Assembly: GCA_029941175.1 (NCBI GenBank)
Contig: JAPYRM010000025.1
Location: forward strand, 1-10,059
DNA: 10,059 nt
Reading direction: 5' to 3'
DNA from: Halobacteriales archaeon
GTDB taxonomy: Archaea > Halobacteriota > Halobacteria > Halobacteriales > Hikarchaeaceae
Made by a program: the position numbers and the translations under genes
Shown: positions 6,469-10,059 of the stretch, in pieces
Layout: each line of letters begins with the position of its first letter
Numbering within the stretch: position 1 is the first letter of the stretch
The notes under the pieces: model-generated
The model's input: the letters and a program-made list of their open reading frames with translations, nothing else
The model's database searches: none
What the model was told of the DNA's origin: nothing

Positions 6469-6708
6469 ATGACACGACGAATTCTAAAATTAACGCCAGA
6501 AACTAAAGTACAGTTCTCCGAACCTGCAGAGATACAAGATATCCATCTCCATGATTTATCTTTTGTGGCTGGAATCGAAACCGAAGGTGATCTTATTACT
6601 TCTTGCACTCTCGACGTGTCTCAGTTAATACAATCAATGACCCTCTATTCTGCCATGGAAAAAAAGCGAGAGAGTTGGCGCCGTGTAAAATCTTCTAAAG
6701 ATAGGTAA
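6469..6708 (+). CDS. Small protein of unknown function, coupled to the diiron protein gene
   Basis: This is a frame of 79 residues that I do not recognise. It starts at an ATG only 2 bases after the TGA of the ferritin-like gene, which suggests translational coupling and is the main reason to accept it as real. The first half alternates charged and hydrophobic residues as in a small beta-rich domain (MTRRILKLTPETKVQFSEPA). The last 25 residues are helical and strongly basic (EKKRESWRRVKSSKDR). There are no cysteine pairs, membrane segments or signal peptide; two His lie in DIHLHD at 24-29. It could be a partner or substrate carrier of the diiron protein, but nothing in the sequence proves that. 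Confidence 0.6.
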   Translation: MTRRILKLTPETKVQFSEPAEIQDIHLHDLSFVAGIETEGDLITSCTLDVSQLIQSMTLYSAMEKKRESWRRVKSSKDR

Positions 6709-6742
6709 ACTTTAAAACCATCAACTCGTTTTATCTGTTCAA

Positions 6743-6747
6743 TTTTT
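6743..6747 (+). terminator. T-run terminator candidate in a convergent gap
   Basis: Five T lie 35 bases after the stop of the small gene, inside the 55-base T-rich gap before the convergent dehydrogenase gene. It would end the plus-strand transcript. Confidence 0.3.
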
Positions 6748-6763
6748 CTATCTAACTTTTAAC

Positions 6764-7507
6764 TCAATAGAATACGTTCCCGCCATCTACATTTACTACC
6801 TGCCCTGTCATCATCCCACTTTCATGACTCAATAAAAATCCAATAACATTTGCAACATCTTCTGGCTGAATCGCCCTCTTGATAATTTGACTTGCTTCTG
6901 CCCGTTGTTGTATTCGATCTTCTCCCGCTTGCAGTGATGCCGGAGATGCGGTTAAACCTGGCATTATGGCATTTACTCTTATCTTTTTATCTGCTAGTTC
7001 TTTTGCCATACTCCTAGTCATCCCCACAACTGCAGCTTTTGACGCTATATAGTGAAAAAATCCTGGAGTTCCTTTCATAATAGTCCCCGAAGATATATTT
7101 ACAATACGCGCACCCTCATTGAATGATGGAACAGCTTCTTTTGTGGCAATAAATACACCAGTGGTATTGACGGACATTACTTTCTCAAACTCTTCCACTG
7201 TAATCTCTGTGAATGGTTTGAGATTCCCTGGAATCATTAGTGGCGCAAAGTAAGCCGCATTATTGACCAACCCATCTATTTTAGTATCTTTAAACACAGC
7301 ACGCATGGACTCTTCACTTGTCACATCACCCTTACGAAACTCTGCGCTTCCACCCGCATCTTCTATTTCCTTAACAGCATCCGACCCATCTTGAATGTCT
7401 GTTATCAGCACATGCGCCCCCTTCGCAGCCACATTTTTTGCAATTGCCAATCCGATTCCTTGCGAACCACCTGTTACTACTATAGTTTCTCCAGCTAAAC
7501 TTTTCAT
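6764..7507 (-). CDS. Short-chain dehydrogenase/reductase (SDR), NAD-preferring, substrate unknown
   Basis: This classical SDR of 247 residues is a full-length, soluble NAD(P)-dependent alcohol/ketone oxidoreductase. Visible motifs are TGGSQGIG at 12-19 (cofactor loop), D37 at the end of the second strand (LITDIQ, an acidic residue that favours NAD over NADP), NNAA at 82-85, N114 (SVNTTG), S139/S140 (NISSG), and Y153 with K157 (HYIASK). The C-terminus GQVVNVDGGNVFY is the usual SDR ending. The tetrad N-S-Y-K is complete, so the enzyme should be active. A TTTAT box about 28 bases above its ATG suggests it has its own leaderless promoter although it follows taw2 by only 55 bases. It is convergent with the diiron/small-protein pair; a shared pathway is possible but unproven. 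Substrate cannot be read from the sequence. Confidence 0.92.
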   Translation of the reverse strand: MKSLAGETIVVTGGSQGIGLAIAKNVAAKGAHVLITDIQDGSDAVKEIEDAGGSAEFRKGDVTSEESMRAVFKDTKIDGLVNNAAYFAPLMIPGNLKPFTEITVEEFEKVMSVNTTGVFIATKEAVPSFNEGARIVNISSGTIMKGTPGFFHYIASKAAVVGMTRSMAKELADKKIRVNAIMPGLTASPASLQAGEDRIQQRAEASQIIKRAIQPEDVANVIGFLLSHESGMMTGQVVNVDGGNVFY

Positions 7508-7533
7508 ATCTACTTTCTTATCTATACTGACCC

Positions 7534-7538
7534 ATAAA
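7534..7538 (-). promoter_or_regulatory. TATA-like box for the SDR gene
   Basis: The minus strand reads GGTTTATGGG here, with TTTAT centred 28-29 bases above the SDR ATG at 7507, consistent with a leaderless start. The match is short. Confidence 0.25.
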
Positions 7539-7562
7539 CCATTTGATCGATTCTAACTTTCT

Positions 7563-8582
7563 CTATATGATTCGAATATCTGCAACAAAATGAGATGTAC
7601 CTGGACTATATCCTTTAACCCTTCTGTGATCCACAATCTCAGCAACTCTCCCTGTTTCTGCTGCTATTGTTCTAATTTTATCATACGATTGAGATGGGTT
7701 TGAATTAGCTCTTACTTCGTGTAAATGAATCATCCCTCCTGCTTTTACCACTGAATATGCTTCTTTGAGAAATTCGATCGAATCGTAGTGACCCATTACA
7801 ATTCTATCAAATAATTTTCCTTCTTTATTTGTCCACTCTTTAACAAATTTTCTACAATCGTTTCTTATTGGGTATAAATTCCCTCCAATATGGTTCAGTC
7901 GGATATTCTCTTTTAGATATCTCATGGCCACTGCATTTTTCTCCACCGCTGTTACCTCTGCCCCCGAAATAGACATCGGAATCGAAAAATAACCTATTCC
8001 TGCAAACATATCCAATACACATTCTCTCCTATCGACCATTCTTCCCATCCTCTTTCTTTCCTCCCTATTGCCTGGAGAAAACATAACTTCTGATAGGTCC
8101 AGTGAGTATTTCGCACCCCATTCCGTATGCGTAGTCCTTGTCCCTTCCACTCCCGCAACACACTTCACAGTTGGTTCCCTTTGGGATCCCTCAATCCCTC
8201 CCCGAGATAGTACAGTTTTGATACCATGTAGCTCTATCAAACACTCCCCTATCTCTTTTTCAATGGTGCATTTTTCTGAAAATTGAACTAAAACTATTTC
8301 CCCAATTATATCCCATGATTGTGGTGCATTTTTTATTTCCTCTTCAGAAATTCCTCTCTCCTGAAGCAAATCTTTCAATCCTCTAATCCTTCTCTGAGGA
8401 TTTTTCTGATTTATTATGCTCTTGTTTTTCATTTTCTCCACCGACCCAAGAATTGGAAGCTCTATTGATCTTTCATCGTGGACCATAATTCTCCTGGAAT
8501 CATCATATATCCGCTCGTTTTTTAATAACTCTAGTTCCCTTTTAGCATCTCTTTTATCCACGATGACAGCACTTCTATTCAT
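7563..8582 (-). CDS. taw2: tRNA wyosine-synthesis enzyme Taw2 (aminocarboxypropyl transferase) with a Trm5-like N-terminal domain
   Basis: Taw2 moves the 3-amino-3-carboxypropyl group of S-adenosylmethionine to C7 of 4-demethylwyosine at position 37 of tRNA-Phe. The protein has 339 residues. From about residue 85 it follows the Trm5/TYW2 fold: WGAKYSLDLSEVMFSPGN at 155-172, SAM loop DMFAGIGYFSIPM at 191-203, and E214 for the ribose. The position where the methyltransferase Trm5 has NLP reads MGHYDSIEFL (263-272), which is the Taw2/TYW2 form, and the ending RRVKGYSPGTSHFVADIRI is also Taw2-like. Residues 1 to about 45 (AVIVDKRDAKRELELL and on to ELPIL) resemble the D1 domain of archaeal Trm5, usually missing from short archaeal Taw2 proteins of 250-280 residues. 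It overlaps the end of nmd3 by 8 bases, so the two form an operon. Trm5 is the alternative call, less likely. Confidence 0.82.
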   Translation of the reverse strand: MNRSAVIVDKRDAKRELELLKNERIYDDSRRIMVHDERSIELPILGSVEKMKNKSIINQKNPQRRIRGLKDLLQERGISEEEIKNAPQSWDIIGEIVLVQFSEKCTIEKEIGECLIELHGIKTVLSRGGIEGSQREPTVKCVAGVEGTRTTHTEWGAKYSLDLSEVMFSPGNREERKRMGRMVDRRECVLDMFAGIGYFSIPMSISGAEVTAVEKNAVAMRYLKENIRLNHIGGNLYPIRNDCRKFVKEWTNKEGKLFDRIVMGHYDSIEFLKEAYSVVKAGGMIHLHEVRANSNPSQSYDKIRTIAAETGRVAEIVDHRRVKGYSPGTSHFVADIRII

Positions 8583-9690
8583 TCGGTAAAACGTACACCC
8601 CTTCTTCTGTTTTTACTACTTTTACCTCCTTCAAATTTGGACCAATAAATGTTGGACGGGCTATTGTTATCGGACGATATGATTCTGGATCTAATATCTG
8701 CATTGAATATGTGTCATCTATCGATACAATGGAGGTTTTACCCACATTAGAGACATGCTGTATTCTGTTGAATTTTTCATCTTTAACTAACCCCTTGTAC
8801 GATTCGCCAGAAGCAAGTCTAATGCCTTTTAAAACATCCCCTGTGCTCTTAATTAAAATTGGCCCCTTCCCATCTCTTATGTCTATCACATCCCCAATAA
8901 TTATTGCTGGAAGGCGTACTAAATATGCAATTCTATACACTCTATTTCCATCCCGATCTTCTGACAATAATGTTTCAGAAGTTGATACTGAACCCCCCAA
9001 TTCTTCCACAATAGACTTAGATATTTTCTGTCCGAGTTTACTAGTGGATATTCGTATATCTATGCCCTCTTTTTTCTCCACTATCTTTGAGACAAAATCA
9101 TTTCTATCACCTAGTGACTTCCTCCGATCCGCCACATCATTAGCAATTTCAATAGAACGGCTTTTCTCCACTTTTGTAGGTTTTCTAGACGAAGCCCGAA
9201 TCTGTATTTCTCCGGAATAATAACCACCCGATTTTTTTCTACATATATCGCAGATTTCGCGTACTATTTTAATTTCGACTATTCTTTTCTCCACTACCTC
9301 TCTACTCCTCGCCTTTCCTTTAAATTCACAATTAACGTGCATGGTTTTTTTGTCTATATTTTCCAGACTAAAACCCCAACTTATATCTTTCACATCCCTT
9401 TGAATTTCTAGTCCTTCTTCTATCATCTCAGATATCATTTCCTCTTCTAAACCTTCTTTTTTATCTACCCATTTGTTTTTTCTACAGATGGCTTCGCAAA
9501 CCGAACAAATTCGAATACTCCCATTTTCATTCAATTTTACTAGTTCAAATTGATCAAAATAACACCGATTACACAATACATTTTCTCTCCCCCTTTCTAA
9601 CTCTCTTGATTCCCCTTGGGCAATTCTCCACTGTCCTCTCTCAACAGCATTCCCACAATTCGGACAAAACAACCCCAATTCGCTCATCAT
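8575..9690 (-). CDS. nmd3: NMD3 homologue, 60S/50S ribosomal subunit factor
   Basis: In eukaryotes NMD3 binds the late 60S subunit and acts as its export adaptor. Archaeal forms keep the ribosome-binding core without the export signals and presumably act in large-subunit maturation or quality control. Numbering from the longest frame (TTG at 9736-9738), zinc-type cysteines lie at C25/C28 (FCPNCG), C56/C59 (CNRC), C78/C81 (CSVC) and C163/C166 (CDIC). The last is followed by KKSGGYYSGEIQIR, a strong NMD3 signature. The rest holds the DFVSK/KKEGIDIRIS and GNRVYRIAYLVRLP segments of the family's middle domain and a beta-rich C-terminus (residues 275-387). Start choice: the ATG at 9688-9690 puts the first CxxC about 8 residues in, as in family members; the TTG start would add 16 residues. 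The next gene, taw2, overlaps its end by 8 bases. The identification is firm, the start less so. Confidence 0.93.
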   Translation of the reverse strand: MMSELGLFCPNCGNAVERGQWRIAQGESRELERGRENVLCNRCYFDQFELVKLNENGSIRICSVCEAICRKNKWVDKKEGLEEEMISEMIEEGLEIQRDVKDISWGFSLENIDKKTMHVNCEFKGKARSREVVEKRIVEIKIVREICDICRKKSGGYYSGEIQIRASSRKPTKVEKSRSIEIANDVADRRKSLGDRNDFVSKIVEKKEGIDIRISTSKLGQKISKSIVEELGGSVSTSETLLSEDRDGNRVYRIAYLVRLPAIIIGDVIDIRDGKGPILIKSTGDVLKGIRLASGESYKGLVKDEKFNRIQHVSNVGKTSIVSIDDTYSMQILDPESYRPITIARPTFIGPNLKEVKVVKTEEGVYVLPNE

Positions 9691-9762
9691 TTCTACATCG
9701 TTCCCGGGACAAGTTAATCTTGTAGCTCTCTTCTCCAAAATTTATCCACACAATTCGTCACG

Positions 9763-9770
9763 TTTTTAAT
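9763..9770 (+). promoter_or_regulatory. TATA-like box for htpX, possibly shared with nmd3
   Basis: TTTTTAAT is centred 27 bases above the htpX ATG at 9794, fitting a leaderless transcript. The same bases read on the minus strand (ATTAAAAA) lie about 28 bases above the rare TTG at 9738, so they could also serve nmd3. Another AT-rich stretch at 9738-9748 is an alternative for nmd3. Confidence 0.4.
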
Positions 9771-9793
9771 CATCCCTATACGTACCAAATCAC

Positions 9794-10059
9794 ATGGTAC
9801 ATTCTACAACTCATTCTTCCACACCGGCAACATGGAAAAAAGATCCAGGGCTGCGTTTTCGTATGATTTTAACCACATTTCTCTTATTCGCGCTCTATAT
9901 ATTTTTCCTCGCAGCTATCACCACATATTTTGATGTGGGTCTTATTTCAATGGCTGCCATCTTTGGACTTTTTTCATTAGGCCAGTGGTATTTCTCTGAT
10001 AAATTGGCTTTGCGTTCTATGGGGGCACGTATAGTTAATGCGACCGAATATCCCAATCT
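9794..10059 (+). CDS. htpX: HtpX-type membrane zinc metalloprotease, N-terminal part (cut by window edge)
   Basis: HtpX is an M48-family protease of the cytoplasmic membrane that degrades misfolded membrane proteins. I translated 88 complete codons from the ATG at 9794; the usual length is about 290, so two thirds lie beyond the right edge, including the HExxH zinc site. Visible parts are a short polar N-terminus (MVHSTTHSSTPATWKKDPGL), a first membrane segment at about 24-46 (MILTTFLLFALYIFFLAAI), a second at about 48-67, and the family signature FSDKLALRSMGARIV at 67-81 followed by EYP. The gene is divergent from nmd3, with a TATA box at leaderless spacing. Catalytic residues cannot be checked here, but the signature after the second segment is typical of HtpX. 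Confidence 0.9.
   Translation, partial: MVHSTTHSSTPATWKKDPGLRFRMILTTFLLFALYIFFLAAITTYFDVGLISMAAIFGLFSLGQWYFSDKLALRSMGARIVNATEYPN

Noticed and set aside
8711..9220. A 169-residue plus-strand frame inside nmd3.
   Set aside because: It is a shadow of the NMD3 coding strand, whose zinc-cysteine pairs and GGYY signature are clear.

Overview
The window is archaeal DNA. It carries a CDC48/VAT-type AAA+ ATPase, an archaeal NMD3, a wyosine enzyme (Taw2), and a CTP-dependent riboflavin kinase domain of the type found in archaea. Several start codons sit about 27 bases below AT-rich TATA-like boxes, as expected for archaeal leaderless transcripts. Base composition is about 40% G+C by eye. A mesophilic euryarchaeote, for example a marine Thermoplasmatota/Poseidoniales-like lineage, is my best guess; this is inference from gene content, because no rRNA is present.

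Layout: (1) 1-1085, minus: the N-terminal half of cdc48, cut by the left edge. (2) about 1219-2037, minus: panB (pantothenate/CoA route), with a T-run and TATA boxes between it and cdc48. (3) 2111-3040, plus: a fusion of riboflavin kinase with a HAD phosphatase, divergent from panB. (4) 3037-about 4311, minus: hisD, convergent with the fusion gene and overlapping it by 4 bases at the stop codons. (5) 4390-4654: a 265-base gap whose middle is GC-rich and can fold into hairpins, a candidate noncoding RNA. (6) 4655-6708, plus: an ornithine cyclodeaminase/mu-crystallin family protein, then a ferritin-like diiron protein and a small unknown protein. (7) 6764-9690, minus: a short-chain dehydrogenase, taw2 and nmd3, the last two overlapping by 8 bases. 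(8) 9794 to the right edge, plus: the start of an HtpX-type membrane protease.

Most genes are housekeeping: proteostasis (CDC48, HtpX), cofactors (PanB, riboflavin kinase), histidine synthesis, tRNA modification and the large ribosomal subunit. The less ordinary parts are the RibK-HAD fusion, the block of a cyclodeaminase homologue next to a diiron protein and an orphan small protein, the Taw2 that carries a Trm5-like N-terminal domain, and the GC-rich intergenic island. I see no mobile element, CRISPR array, tRNA or rRNA.
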